A stretch of 64,000 nucleotides of DNA from assembly GCF_020085105.1 (NCBI RefSeq), contig NC_058046.1:23711675-23775674 (forward strand). Direction: 5' to 3'. The notes beneath the pieces were generated by a model, which did no database searches, was not told where the DNA came from, and saw nothing but the letters and a program-made list of their open reading frames with translations. The position numbers and the translations under genes were made by a program. Position 1 is the stretch's first letter. Each line of letters opens with the position of its first letter. This stretch comes from Siniperca chuatsi (Eukaryota; Chordata; Actinopteri; Centrarchiformes; Sinipercidae). This document shows, piece after piece, positions 37,801 to 58,521 of the stretch.

Positions 37801-40800
37801 GTTTAAGAGGTGCTGGTAGGGGGATTTTGTTACCCTCAGTAAGAGCCAGTCTATGCCTTGTTTCCCCTTGTTTCCAGTCTTTATGCTAAGCTAAGATAAC
37901 CGGCTGCTGGCTATAGCTTTATATTTATTGTACAGACATAAGAGTGGTATCAATCCTCTCATCTAACCCTTTGAAAGAAACTTAATAAATGTATTTCCCA
38001 AAATGTCAAACTATTCCTTTTAAAAAATCTCATTAACCAATTCTTCTCTTCCACCCAGTCATCCCCTATCACTTCACTTTGTCCACCGGGGTGGACCGTG
38101 ATGCCAGCACTACAGCCAGGGTCTATGTCATCATCATCGGCCCCAACGACGTTGAGACAGATCGACTGTGGCTGGATCTGCCGGAGGGAAAGAAATCCTT
38201 CACAGCTGGCACCATGGAGCACTTTGTGTGTTATGGAACTGACGTAGGAGAGATCAAGAGGGTGGAAGTGAGAATCTGGGACTGTCTCTGTTGCTAAGTC
38301 TGTGAAACTGTCTCCTCTCTGCTGCCTCCTCAGATGCACTGATGTTAAAAATTTAAATAAAGCCATTCTAGCTCAGCAATAATTAATTCTAGCTGTGCCT
38401 TCTGGTACCTAGATCAAACAAAATCAAATGATGTATAAATTCCCAGTTCTACCTTCCCCCTCTTTCTCTCCCTCCTCTCCCTTCGCTTTCCTCTCTCTTC
38501 CTCAGCTTGGCCATAACGGTGTCACACCAGAGAGCTGCTGGTTGGTAGATGAGCTGTCGGTTGCCGTGCCAACCAAAGGTATCAAGTACATCTTTCCATG
38601 TAAGTGCTGGCTGGCTAAAGACAGGGGAGATGGTCTGACTGTCAGACTGTTCAATGTGCTGGACTCCAGCACGATCAACATTATCCGCAAAGTGAGTCAC
38701 AACTAAAATATGAAACACTGAGCTAATATGTTATATAAAAACAGAATTAGTCTCTTTATTCTGTATTATCTACTGTATATTGTAGGTTATTTATTCAGCC
38801 ACAGTTGTCACAGGTGACACTCAGTATGCAGGGACTGATACTAACATTTTCCTGACGGTGTACGGAGCCAATGGAAGCACAGAGGAAATGCTGCTGCCCA
38901 AAAATGAGGACAGGTCAGTCCTCCAATGACCCCCTGATTGTATTGATCTCTTTTCATTAAAGGAATAGTTCTATGTTCTGGGAAATTACTTATTCGCTTT
39001 CTTGATGGGAATTAAAGTGGCTATAATTGCCATTTTTGTAATAACAATGTACCAAATGAAAATGTGAATGGGTTAGCTCATAGGGATGAAGCCATAGACA
39101 GTCTATGGATGAACCTAGAGAGAAATATCACCTGAATCTGCAGCTCCCCTCAGCTTTGCTGAGCTTTATAGAGAGTTTCAGCTCATTGTTTATCTGTCCA
39201 GCCCATAACTTTACTGTTTAGGTTCACTATGTGCTCCCATAGCGTCGTTTTTCAGCCAGCTGTTTTCAATGAAAACGTTCTAAAAGCCCAATGTATATTA
39301 CCTGCTCAGCACCAAACAGCAGACAGACACAGTTAGCAGCTAGCTGGTGAACATTGTGGAGAATTTAGCAGCTAAAGAGCCTGATATTTCCCTCAGGAGA
39401 TGGTAGAGACAAAAAAACAGAGCTAAAAGAGAGTGAATATTGGACTTACATTCATAGGGTGGCCACAAACACGACTCCAAATTAATGATAATGTTGCTCC
39501 GTAATTGCTGGATGTGTAAATAAGACCGATTTTGTTACCTTTCGACAGAGCCAGGCTAGCTGTTTCAAGTCTGTATTAAGCTAAGCTAACCGGCTGCTGG
39601 CTGTAGCTAGATAGTGAGTGTACAGACATGCGAGTGGTATCAATCTTCTCATCTAACTCTGGGGGAAAAGGGATATAAGCGTATTTCCAAAACTATTTCT
39701 TTAAGATAACCATCTCAAGTCCAGATGTTTTAAAATGCAAAACTATATATATTGTTTTCATTTAGGTTTGAAAGGGGCCAAGAAGACACATTCATTCTGG
39801 AGATAGATGACATTGCTCCTCTGAAGAAGATCAGAGTTCGGATAGAAGGCTCTGGAAGTCGCCCTGACTGGTTTCTTGACAGGGTAACGTAAAGACAACT
39901 AGGGCTACTATCTAAGGGAGCACCATATATGTTTGGTAACACCTATCAAAATACAGTATGTAATAAAGAATGATAAAAAAAATATTTGCAGTGGCAGCAT
40001 AGCTGAGATTCATATTAAGATCACAGAAGCTGTTATTGCACTGGCCAGTTTTAATTAGTCTGTGAAATCAAATGGTTTCACTTGCTACAGCTTGTTAAGG
40101 GGGAAGCCACGTTTACACATTAAAGTCTTTTTACAGTACTACTGCATATGTGAAACAAAGCTATATAAAGCTTTTTGTGGCTCCAGAGGGAAATCTGATA
40201 AATTGCTTCAAGTGATGTCACTTGAGTCAGCATCAGTTGGGGTGAAGACTACGCGTTTGAAACGAAAATAACCTAGAGGTGTAGTGTTAGAAAGAATTAA
40301 GCTCACCAGACCTCTGTAGCCCGCTCCTCATTTCTGCTTGTGGCTAGCGGCTTGAAGCTACATTAGTCGCTAGTAGCATAACACACTCGAATGTCTGACT
40401 GAACTGTCAATAGTCAAGTTGTGGGCAATTGTGGGTAATGTAGGCGCCAGGTTTTGACAAGAAAGTAGAATCCGTTGAATAAAAAAGGCGATATCGCTGG
40501 TTCTCCTTTTTTTTATCTGTCCATTGTGAGTCTGACAATGTTCTATTTAAAATTGTGGCTTTTGCGATTTGAAAATTGCACCATTTCAAATCGCAATTTT
40601 GACAAAAAAATGACTGATTCAGCTGGCAAAATGCAAAAAGTAGCTATATTATTTTATCTGATTCTATTCATGTAGAAACAAGATAAATCGCAATATTGGT
40701 CAGACAATTAGATGTTTTCCTGAAATCATTCAACCCTTAAAACCACTAATGTTGATCTGTGTTTCTGTCATATCTTCTGCTGCAACTAAACAATGATATT

Positions 40801-43781
40801 TACCAAGAAAACGTGTAACTTTTACATTTGAACATTTGCAACACCTGAGATGTGGTCAATGAATGTCTCAATAAATGCTTTAAGATCCTGATGCGGAACC
40901 TGACCACAGAGGAGCTGTATCTGTTTACCTACGAGAACTGGCTGTCAAAGACAAAGGGGCCAAAGAGGACGAAGGCGTGTGAGCTGGCAGCTGTGGTGGA
41001 TGAGGAGGAGATGGTGGAGAAAACAACCTACATCATCCAAGTCCAGACCAGCGATGTCAGAGGTGGGTCACATGAGTTTTGTACAGTATAGTCAAGTGAT
41101 GGCCTCAACTATCAAAGGATATACTCACATACCTATGTGTTGTTGTTTTTAAGATATTTCTAATTCAAATAATTATGGAAAACATGTCAGCTGTTAAATA
41201 CACATTACTGACTCTTGACTTGATTGAGAAACTTGATTTTTTTTATTATTTCAGTACGTGTGAGTCATGCATCTGAATGAAATAAACCAGTAGTTCCCAA
41301 CCTTTACAGCTTGTGTCTAGTTGACCAATGTGAACATGACCAGTAACACCAATAAGTAATTTTTATTCCATGTTTTGTTTAAATAATTTTCAGAGGTAAA
41401 AATATCCTGTACTTCACAAAAAACAAAGATTAGAGGAAAGTCTAAAAAAAATAAGTATATTTTGATGCAGCATGTTTTTTCTGCTTTTCTGTCATTTCTT
41501 GACCCTTCAGATTTGTCTTGTGACCCCCTTTAAAGGGTCCTGAGTCCCAGGTTGGAACCACTGAAATATACTCACTTTGCTTGTTTGATTTCTAAAATAA
41601 AGGATAAAGAAGAAACTGAGTTTTAGTCTTTTTTGAGCATTTTACATAAACAAAAATATGCCTAAATGAAGCACAGTATTTATATACAGTATTACATGTA
41701 AGGCCACAGAGAATTAAAGTTGCACATGTATTTTACCACCGATTACTTACCATGAGACATCCATGTCATATTAGCATCCATGCGACATTATTAGGCAAAT
41801 ATAAAGATCTGTTTTCATCAGTTTAATCCCTCTGATATTTTAGGTGCCGGCACAGATGCCAATGTGTTTGTGATGGTGTTTGGGGAGTACGGGGACACTG
41901 GCGTGCTGCCTCTGAAGGAGAGCACCAACAGGAACAAGTTTGAGCGAAAAATGAAAGATGTGTTCAGATTCCCTGACATGCTCAGTCTGGGCGAACTCTC
42001 CAAGGTCCGAGTGTGGCATGATAACAAAGGTGAGGATGAAAGGATGCTGGGTGTCAGAACAGCTTAACAGACCGCAACTAGTGGGATCTTTGTTCTCTGA
42101 AACAGCAGAATTAACATGATTTTGATGATTTGTTACAGTGATGGGATGATTTGGCTTTTTGTTTTAGACTTTCAAGGGTTGTTTGTGTACAGTCTCGGTA
42201 GGTTTAAGGGTGGTTTTACCTGTCTGAGACCATACATAGAAAAATACACATTGTTGCTTTAAAAAAACTTGAAAAGATAAACCCATAAGGGGCTTTGTTG
42301 CTCTTGATGTAAACAGGCCCTGCTCCTGGTTGGCACCTGGAGTACATTGACGTGAAAGATGAGACAATGGATCAGACCTTCAGGTTCCCCTGCGACCGCT
42401 GGTTGGCTAAAAATGAAGACGACGGGCAGCTAATGAGAGAGCTGGCCTGTGCCAACAACAACTCTATAGACCTCAGTGACAAAACCAGTTAGTAAAAATG
42501 GAAGACTCTGGGCATAATTACAAGCTCTCTAATTGTCGGAGATGAACGACAGCTAATTACAACCATTTGCCAGATGTGAAATGATTGTAGTGTAACAATC
42601 TCTATCTCTCTGCATTACCACAGAATATGAAATTGCCACAACAACTGCTAACACAGACGATGCCTCCACCACGGAAAACGCCTGGATCGTGTTGGAAGGA
42701 AGGAAAGCCCGTTCCAAGGAGTTTGTTCTGGAGAATAAGAAAAAGAAGTTCTTATGGTAGGTCTTCAAAGAGTGTCTAGGTGCCTCGGCTCACGGTAAAA
42801 CCTTATTATATGGCCTTACATAATCTCCTTTCTTTCACATGTTTTGTTTTTCTACCCTCTTTTATCTTGTAGCTTCACTTTCTGTTCTCCAAGTCTCTGC
42901 TCTCAGGAGAGCTAATCCCTTGAGACGCACAAAAGAAAAACTCTCTGGCAGACAAGTGAATTGAACTGTTCACTGTTCAGAATCAAACCCTGCACAAACT
43001 CTGTTTGTAGTTGTAACTTTTTTTTGTTTGCCCTTTCACAGCGGTGCCACTGACACGTTTGAGTTCTCGTCCAAGCACGTGGGGGAGATTGCCAGCATCT
43101 GCCTCGGCCACATAACGAAAGACGGGAAGAAGGTGAAGAATGAAGCTTTCTGGCATGTTATGGAGGTGGTGGTGACAGAAAGGGAGCTGGGAAATAAGTG
43201 AGTGGAATCTCCTACACTTACATCCTACATCCTACATTATGTTATATAAAATGTCACATTGATGGTGTTGATGTGACTCCAAACCTTCCCTCCTGTTAAG
43301 GTATTTCTTCCACTGTGATGCACAAATCCCCCTGGCAGCCAAAAAGGACCAATTCCTGACATTTGAGTGCTTTAAGTCCATTGAGAGCTTCACGAGCAAA
43401 GTCCGCAAACTGGTCCCTGTCAAGTATGAAATCATCGTCATCACTGGGGACGTAAAAGGGGCTGGCACAGACGCCAACGTTTTCATCACCATCTATGGCG
43501 TCAACGGTGACTCAGGCAAGCATCATCTGCGGCAGAAGTTCCACAACCTTTTCGAGCGTGGGCGAACTGACCGCTTTGTTCTGGAGATGCTGGACCTCGG
43601 GGAGCTGCTGAGGGTCAAAGTGGAGCACGACAACAGCAGCTCCAACTCTGGGTGGTATTTAGAGTGTGTCGAGGTGACCAACACAGCCAACTCAGTGACA
43701 ACCATCTTCCAGTGTGGAAAGTGGCTGGACCCTCATAAGGCCGATGGCCAGATTCTGCGAGTACTCTACCCCAGATATTAA
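17752..43781 (+). CDS. loxhd1: Lipoxygenase homology domain-containing protein 1 (loxhd1), complete, 42 coding exons resolved
   Basis: LOXHD1 is built almost entirely of PLAT (lipoxygenase homology) beta-sandwich domains. In mammals it lies along the plasma membrane of hair-cell stereocilia, is needed for sustained mechanotransduction, and its loss causes recessive deafness (DFNB77). Exons 2-42 splice into one uninterrupted frame with every junction GT-AG. Counting from the ATG at 18164, the coding sequence is 6804 bases and 2267 residues, close to mammalian long forms (about 2211). I count 16 PLAT-like units; most carry GAGTDANVF near the start, GHDNxGxxxGWFLDxV in the middle and FPCxRWLxxxEDDG near the end. 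The 15th is degenerate, which may explain why 15 domains are usually quoted. Exon coordinates are in the next five entries. The stop is TAA at 43779-43781. The first exon has two apparent frame breaks upstream of 18164. Teleosts may have two loxhd1 paralogues; I cannot assign a or b. Confidence 0.95.
19268..26629 (+). CDS. loxhd1: loxhd1 exons 2-13, PLAT units 1-4
   Basis: Exons: 19268-19382, 19906-19986, 20205-20389 (PLAT 1, [20 protein letters not shown]); 20651-20749, 20906-21054, 22302-22425 (PLAT 2, with [20 protein letters not shown] and [15 protein letters not shown]); 23129-23238, 24778-24918, 25002-25137 (PLAT 3, [16 protein letters not shown], ending [19 protein letters not shown]); 25723-25883, 25980-26066, 26494-26629 (PLAT 4, [17 protein letters not shown]). 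Each unit is entered through a phase-1 intron. The 1.5-kb intron between 23238 and 24778 holds a dispersed repeat and the 1.2-kb intron 21055-22301 holds an AT microsatellite. Unit 4 lacks the GTDANVF consensus (GTDAAISFQ) and has WHEKRN in place of GHDN, as its human counterpart also does, so those positions are ancestral substitutions. Confidence 0.93.
21691..21723. repeat. (AT)n microsatellite in a loxhd1 intron
   Basis: An uninterrupted TA dinucleotide run of about 33 bases between exons 6 and 7. Confidence 0.95.
23478..23995. mobile_element. Dispersed repeat insertion in loxhd1 intron 8
   Basis: The block runs from GTTTGTCAAGCCGGGGAACC to AAACCATGACAGT and is purine-rich, with AACAGGAA/AACAAGG-type repeats (GACACAGGTGAAACTAATCA, AAACAGGAAATGCC). 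I recall similar blocks ending in CAAACCATGACAGT as high-copy teleost repeats. There is only one copy here, so ends and class are uncertain. It has no coding capacity. Confidence 0.5.
26712..33638 (+). CDS. loxhd1: loxhd1 exons 14-23, PLAT units 5-8
   Basis: Exons: 26712-26866, 27430-27590, 27703-27779 (PLAT 5); 27876-28072, 28619-28811 (PLAT 6); 29346-29506, 29620-29941 (PLAT 7); 31662-31813, 33214-33347, 33493-33638 (PLAT 8). The donor of exon 14 could also be read four bases later, but only the end at 26866 keeps frame with [10 protein letters not shown] in exon 15. PLAT 7 carries a charged insertion in exon 20 (about 29750-29830), a run of nine lysines followed by [13 protein letters not shown], between the GWFLETV strand and the HFPCSRWL strand; human LOXHD1 has a longer lysine/acidic insertion at the same place. 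The intron after 29941 is 1.7 kb with an internal duplication, and the one after 31813 is 1.4 kb with a nested SINE/transposon pair. Confidence 0.93.
28845..28879. repeat. (AC)17 microsatellite close to the loxhd1 exon 18 donor
   Basis: A perfect CA/AC run starts 33 bases after the end of exon 18 at 28811. Confidence 0.95.
30936..31396 (+). repeat. Imperfect tandem duplication in loxhd1 intron 20
   Basis: Two segments about 317 bases apart (30936-31075 and 31253-31396) share TACCATTAATACTGTACATA, CAGGTATCCAACTGTGTT (30995-31012 and 31306-31323), CAGTGAGCA and a TTTTGCC end. The duplicated unit lies wholly in the 1.7-kb intron. Confidence 0.65.
32583..33180 (+). mobile_element. tRNA-derived SINE split by a younger insertion
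   Basis: The head at 32583-32671 has a pol III A-box-like block (CACCTAGTGGTCTAAGAG, 32594-32611) and a B-box-like block (TTTCGATTCCAGC) followed by TGGGGACATTTGTTGCAT. The body resumes at 33086 with GTTGCATGTTATCCC and continues CTTTGCTCTCACCC, CATTTCCTGTATACC and TTCACTTTGAACTATCAA, then an A-rich end. This order fits a fish tRNA-type SINE. The interruption is the element at 32672-33085. Confidence 0.65.
32672..33085 (+). mobile_element. Non-autonomous hAT-like element (family H) with terminal inverted repeats and 8-base target duplication
   Basis: It begins CAGTGGTGGAA (32672-32682) and ends with the exact reverse complement TTCCACCACTG (33075-33085). Flanking 8-mers GTTGCATT (32664-32671) and GTTGCATG (33086-33093) agree at seven of eight positions. 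An 8-base duplication with a CAGTG terminus is typical of the hAT superfamily. The interior (TACTTCCTTTGAGTATTTCC, CTACATCTATTTGATAGCTT, GTTAGCTCCACCTTGACCA, CTTTTACTTATGTAAAGGAT) is non-coding and recurs at 35622-35995 and about 61240-62022. Confidence 0.8.
33823..38691 (+). CDS. loxhd1: loxhd1 exons 24-34, PLAT units 9-12
   Basis: Exons: 33823-33927, 34034-34162, 34265-34429 (PLAT 9, [32 protein letters not shown]); 34879-35060, 35139-35255, 35441-35603 (PLAT 10, [20 protein letters not shown], with the unusual [13 protein letters not shown] loop shared with human); 36483-36637, 36727-36936, 37072-37195 (PLAT 11, the last exon a linker with a KKKKKKR run); 38059-38267, 38506-38691 (PLAT 12, divergent: no GTDANVF, but [17 protein letters not shown] is retained as in human LGHDGASPESCWLVEEL). 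All units are entered in phase 1. Exon 30 ends at 36637 (GTG before GTATGT), which gives the same spacing as human FERGTADTF. The introns after exons 29 and 32 hold transposon remnants. Confidence 0.93.
35622..36410 (+). mobile_element. Truncated family H element joined to a family D repeat
   Basis: The left end CAGTGGTGAAATATAACTAA begins 18 bases after the exon 29 donor boundary (35603). The family H interior runs to about 35995 (GTACTTTTACTTAA), where its right end is missing. A different repeat, family D, starts there with AAGCGGCTATAATCGA and runs to about 36410; a second copy of D lies at 39009-39520 (GGCTATAAT, CACCTGAATCTGCAGCTCCC, GAGTTTCAGCTCATTGTTTA, CACCAAACAGCAGACAGAC, GATATTTCCCTCAGGAG). 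Either D inserted and removed the end of H, or a rearrangement joined them. Confidence 0.7.
37475..38020. mobile_element. Fold-back element (family B) with long inverted arms
   Basis: The left arm (about 37475-37635: GATACCACTCTCATGTCTGT, GAAGCTATAGTCAGCAGC, AAGATTGGAAACGGGGAAAC, AAAAGCTCACTAATTAA) is the diverged reverse complement of the right arm (about 37793-37966: TTAGTGAGTTTAAGAGGTGC, TTTCCAGTCTTTATGCTAAG, GGCTGCTGGCTATAGC, AGAGTGGTATCAATCC). The arms flank a core of about 160 bases. The outer right end AAATGTCAAACTATTCCTTT abuts TTAA at 38020-38023. It is non-coding. Its right end is 38 bases from the start of exon 33. Confidence 0.75.
38786..43781 (+). CDS. loxhd1: loxhd1 exons 35-42, PLAT units 13-16 and stop
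   Basis: Exons: 38786-38913, 39766-39883, 40885-41062 (PLAT 13, ending ENWLSKTKG; exon 37 also starts PLAT 14 at [14 protein letters not shown]); 41844-42029, 42317-42487 (rest of PLAT 14, [20 protein letters not shown]); 42624-42756, 43042-43197 and the start of 43301-43781 (PLAT 15, degenerate: YEIATTTAN with no GTDANVF, and [10 protein letters not shown] in place of GHDN); most of 43301-43781 (PLAT 16, [20 protein letters not shown], ending [13 protein letters not shown] and TAA). PLAT 16 is encoded without an internal intron, unlike every other unit. The phase-1 rule breaks at this end: unit 13 is entered in phase 0, and units 14 and 16 begin inside an exon. Confidence 0.93.
38959..39703. 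mobile_element. Composite: family B ends flanked by TTAA with a family D insert
   Basis: The left end AAAGGAATAGTT (38959-38970) and right end AACTATTTCTTTA (39691-39703) are imperfect inverted termini, each next to TTAA. Family B sequence resumes at about 39525 (GATTTTGTTACCTTTCGACA, GCCAGGCTAGCTG, CTAAGCTAACCGGCTGC, CATGCGAGTGGTATCAATC). Between them, 39009-39520 is the second copy of family D, replacing the normal left arm. It lies in the intron between exons 35 and 36. Confidence 0.7.
40094..40290 (+). mobile_element. Diverged family E copy in a loxhd1 intron
   Basis: Shares TTTACACATTAAAGTC, GTGAAAC, TTTTTGTGGCTCCAGAGGG and GATAAATTGCTTCAAG with the family E copies at 8872-9060 and 59587-59716. 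It lies in the intron between exons 36 and 37. Confidence 0.5.
41290..41575. mobile_element. Dispersed repeat with CAGTGGTTCC-type ends in a loxhd1 intron
   Basis: The left side reads CCAGTAGTTCCCAACCTTTA and the right side CAGGTTGGAACCACTG, imperfect inverted ends resembling hAT-type non-autonomous elements; the interior includes TTCTTGACCCTTCAGATTTG and GTGACCCCCTTTAAAGGGTC. No clean target duplication was identified. Confidence 0.5.
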
Positions 43782-46700
43782 GGACGAGGATGCATGAAAC
43801 AAAGAGTGGGTGAGCATTCCTTTAGAGACTTTTTGGTCACTTATTTATTTATTTTTTTTAACTGCATGTTAGACGAGCTTTGTGAGGAAATAGATATTGG
43901 CCAGTATTAGCGTAATTCAAACTGTTGACAATTCTATAAATGTTGCTTTAGCTGAGTATTTTTATAGTAAATGATTATAAAAGGACACCATATAACACCA
44001 CAAATTAGATTAGTTCTCAGCATTTTAGGCAGTTTATTTGAAAAACACATACAAAAAGATCATATACAAGACAATAAATAAAAAAGAGACAGAACAGTTT
44101 GGGTTAAGCTATGCAACTTTTTGCATCATCATTAGTAATAAATACAGTACAAAATCCACCCAGAGTGAATCTAAAGATTTTCCACAATATTCACTGATCA
44201 TGTTATTCTTCATTATGATTTAGCTATTGCTTTCTTATTATTGATACATACTTCTACTTTTCTATAAAATACTCAAGATCATAAAACATTGCGCGGTTAC
44301 AGCAAAACAGCAGTGTGTTGTACAAAGATGGCCACTTCCCTTTTTCACTGGCAGGTTAATAATCAACATTTTTTTCAGCAGCAAAGAAACATCTGAAATA
44401 TTCAAGAAGGTACAGCATCATATTAAACACATCTACAGAGCTACTCCCACATACACATAGGAAAACCTGAGAAGGACATGCATTAAAAAGCTTGTGCTTT
44501 AAGTTCTACTGTTCATTCCGGTTCATCAGCTTGAGTTAATACTATGGCTACTGTCCAGTCCGCTCTGGAGTAATGGGGTACACTGTGGAGGACATGGGGT
44601 AAGGCCAGTGAGAGCACGAAATGAAATAAGAGTAAGACCAGCCAGCGTCATTCCAATCCAATACATGTTATAATAATTTGCAAGATTAGTAGAGTATTAA
44701 TAAGAAATGCACACCGAAAACGTAGTTAGCTTATTATACCCAGGTGTAAAAGACGCTATCTATATTGTATAACCACAGTACACCAGAAATTTGCTCAATA
44801 AAACCAATGGCTCAAGTTAGCATGTTAGATACTTTCCAAAAATCCCACACAAAGCGGTTGCCAGCAATACATAAGAACAAATAATACAGCTCATTATGTA
44901 GGTCCTAAAATAATAAGCACTAAATTGAGATCCAGATATGATGGAATATCATGAATATGGTCAAAATAAAACAAAAACAAATATCACAAATTAACCCAAA
45001 ATATGACTATGGGAAACAAAGCAGTATCATATAACAAAAGCAAGCTAATTGTGGAGCCAAAAAGGGGGCTGTACCCCCGTCATCTGCTTTAGATCAAAGC
45101 AGGGACGATATTTAAAACACAAAAATTTTAAGTAAAATTAAGAGGTGACATAAATGGAATGTAATCCAGATCAACAGCACCATGCTGGCTAGAAAATGTG
45201 TTGGGAAACCCCCACCGCAAGTCAATTGTTCAACAAGTTTCTTTTTTTCTCCTTTGAAAAAGAAAACACAGACGGCATGCAAAAGCATCCCCACCGACCA
45301 ATGCATAATGAGGTATTCTTTTTTTAATATTTTGTGTTATTTTAAATAAATATATTGATTAAATTGCAAAGTTATGAGATAGAGACATTAAATATTCCAC
45401 CACGATAGCTAGCTAGCTACAGTTAGTAATAAATAATGATTGTTAAATACTTAAGGCATCTTTAATCACAGCATTCTATGTGAACTAGCAAACCTCCATT
45501 TTCATCCATCTGTAGTTTTTTGGATGGAGGTTTCATACAAAAAGAAAAAAAAAACGCAACACAAACAGTCAAGTTACCCTCCAATAATACACAAGGAAGC
45601 ATGAAAATACTTGTAACTGAATAGAAACACAAAATCTAGGACAAGAACCCACACCACCAAACCAAAAATCAGGCAACTCCATATTATAGTGCATTTACAA
45701 AACACAAGCTACATTATAACAACAATAAATATGTTTTTGCAGCATTGCAGCTTTTTCTTCACTATGGTTAAAATGGACAAGGACTCGGCATATTAGTACC
45801 ATGTCCAGATTGGCATGTGAGCGCAAAAAAAAAAAAATTACAAGTAATAAGGGAAAATAAACAAATGGCAGAAAAAAAAAGACAGCTGAAATGATAATTA
45901 ATGTTAAGAACAATTGTTTGGTATTTTTCAAATGGATGGCTTTTTCTCCCTTTCACCCTCCTTCAAGTGAACTACGCCGACATGGTTCATGCATGATATA
46001 GAGAAAACGGCTTATATCACTGAACGTATCACAGTTGTTCTAGCAATACCATACACTACTACCATGGGGGAGGGGGGGAAGGGGGACAATCATACACATT
46101 CTAGCACATATCACAGGCAAACTAGTTTGTATTTTCCCTGTAACACCAGACAGTCTTTTTATCAAACAGTGGGAGCAACTTAGATTGAAGTGAAAAGGAG
46201 CCGATACACAACAGAGGCGATTCACTGTATATAGAAATCACGTGTGCTTGTTCCGATAGGCAATAAGGTTCTGGTAATACAAATGTCCGATTTTACTCAC
46301 TCTGATGGCAAGACTCAGGCACTGCATCCTCAAGCCCATGCCAGCCTCTCATGTCATGATCATGCCATGAGCGAGGCAACAGAGAGTAGTTGCAGTTAGA
46401 CACGGATCCACTAGCAGCTCTTTGAATCCTAACCTCGAACATCAGGAGAGAAATGCTACATTGGTCTGAGATCGGTGTCTAAGGGCAACTTTGGTCTACT
46501 CGGGATGAGTGGGGGAGGGGGTGTAGGAAGGAGGGGAGGGGTATATTAGGTGCATTCTTGTCCTCCTCTATGAATGAGTGGGATCGTCATAGTATACGGT
46601 TTACATGCACAGACACAGTCCCTGTTTCTACTGCTCCACAATATTAACGACACAGCCCAAGCCTGCCATACAGCATGCACATCTGAGGCCTCTGCTCTAG

Positions 46701-47565
46701 ATTATAGAGGCCCGACTACGACACTACACAGATCACTGGAAGCCATGCCTGCAGTTAGCGGGTTTAGCATCAACTCCGATGGCATCTACTAACTGTAAAT
46801 CCAAAAACCATGTTAGACAAGAAAGAGGGATTTTTGGCCTTTTTTCACAACTAGCTCTTTCCTCATTGTCTATGATTTAACACACTGAATATTCTCCTTG
46901 TTAGAGCTGTAGTCACCCTCTCTGAAGGTTTATTTTTCACACACATATTTCTCAAAAGGCTTTTGCTTGCTACACAACACTGTTACTCTGTAAATACTTT
47001 TTCAGTACTATACTCCATTACACCACAAGCGTTCAGCTACAAGAGTTCACACCAAACAACCTCATGCTAATCATTTGATAATGTTCTGTACAGATGTGCT
47101 GAGGGCTTGGGCAGAGTGCAGCTTAAAGGATTTTTCACAGGCCTGGGGGAGAGGGTTTAGATGTAGTGGCAGAGAAATGGCCTTAATACACCACACTGAG
47201 CTGGGGAGGTTGGTAGTCAGTGTCCTCTCTTGGTGGCTGTATGGAGAAATGTACACAGGGTACACAATCTGACAGAATCGTGTGAAGCCTCAGCACATCT
47301 GTCCATACGTGTACGCTCCTACCTTTTACATCCAGCAAGTCCATTCTACCAACCTTCAGTCCAGCAACCTATCTATGCATCAACCCCCATCCCTCGTTGT
47401 GTTGTATGTGAGTGTGCTTTGTTGATCCCTCTGTCACAGCTGTCTCAGAAGGCAGGCTCGTTGATGCAGAGGGGAAGAGGGGTGTTTGGCAGCGCTTCCC
47501 CGAGATGGAGGCAATGGAGAATTAACAGAGACCAGATCCAAAGCTGCAGGAGTCGACAGGAGCTA
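43782..47565. other. Tail-to-tail spacer; probably mostly rnf165 3' UTR
   Basis: No gene is recognised. loxhd1 (+) and rnf165 (-) end facing each other 3.8 kb apart. On the minus strand an AATAAA signal reads at 44033-44038 (TTTATT on +), which would give rnf165 a 3' UTR of about 3.5 kb; mammalian RNF165 also has a long 3' UTR. On the plus strand AATAAA occurs at 44073-44078, so the two transcripts could overlap slightly at their ends. G-rich plus-strand runs at 46066-46084 and 46508-46542 would be C-rich in the rnf165 transcript. Boundaries are inferred. Confidence 0.45.
44033..44038 (-). terminator. Candidate polyadenylation signal for rnf165
   Basis: AATAAA on the minus strand, far downstream of the rnf165 stop and just before the loxhd1 3' end. 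Chosen because long 3' UTRs are typical of this gene; other signals in between are possible. Confidence 0.4.
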
Positions 47566-58153
<10,588 letters not shown>

Positions 58154-58521
58154 CCTGGGATCCTTATCTTATGATTCCGCTGGGTTATTTGGAGAGATAG
58201 AGTAGTAGCAGCCCATGCGGATCTACATTCAGGCGGCTGGTTGTTGCTGGCTGGCTAGCACCACAGGCAAACCAAACGAAACGACTGTCTGACTCGCTTG
58301 GTTGTCGTTGACAAAAGCAGACATGTCATTTTATGTCCGAAGCAAAAGAGGGCGATGTTGCGGCGCTATAATATACCAAAGCTGGAGGTATCTCTAGGTT
58401 AACTTAAAAATAGCTAATTGTAAGGATATTAATAGGCTATTGGTTAATTTTTTTAGGGCGAAACCATAATATAAAAAAAAAAAAATACATAACATAAAAT
58501 CAGTAGTCCTGAACTCATATG

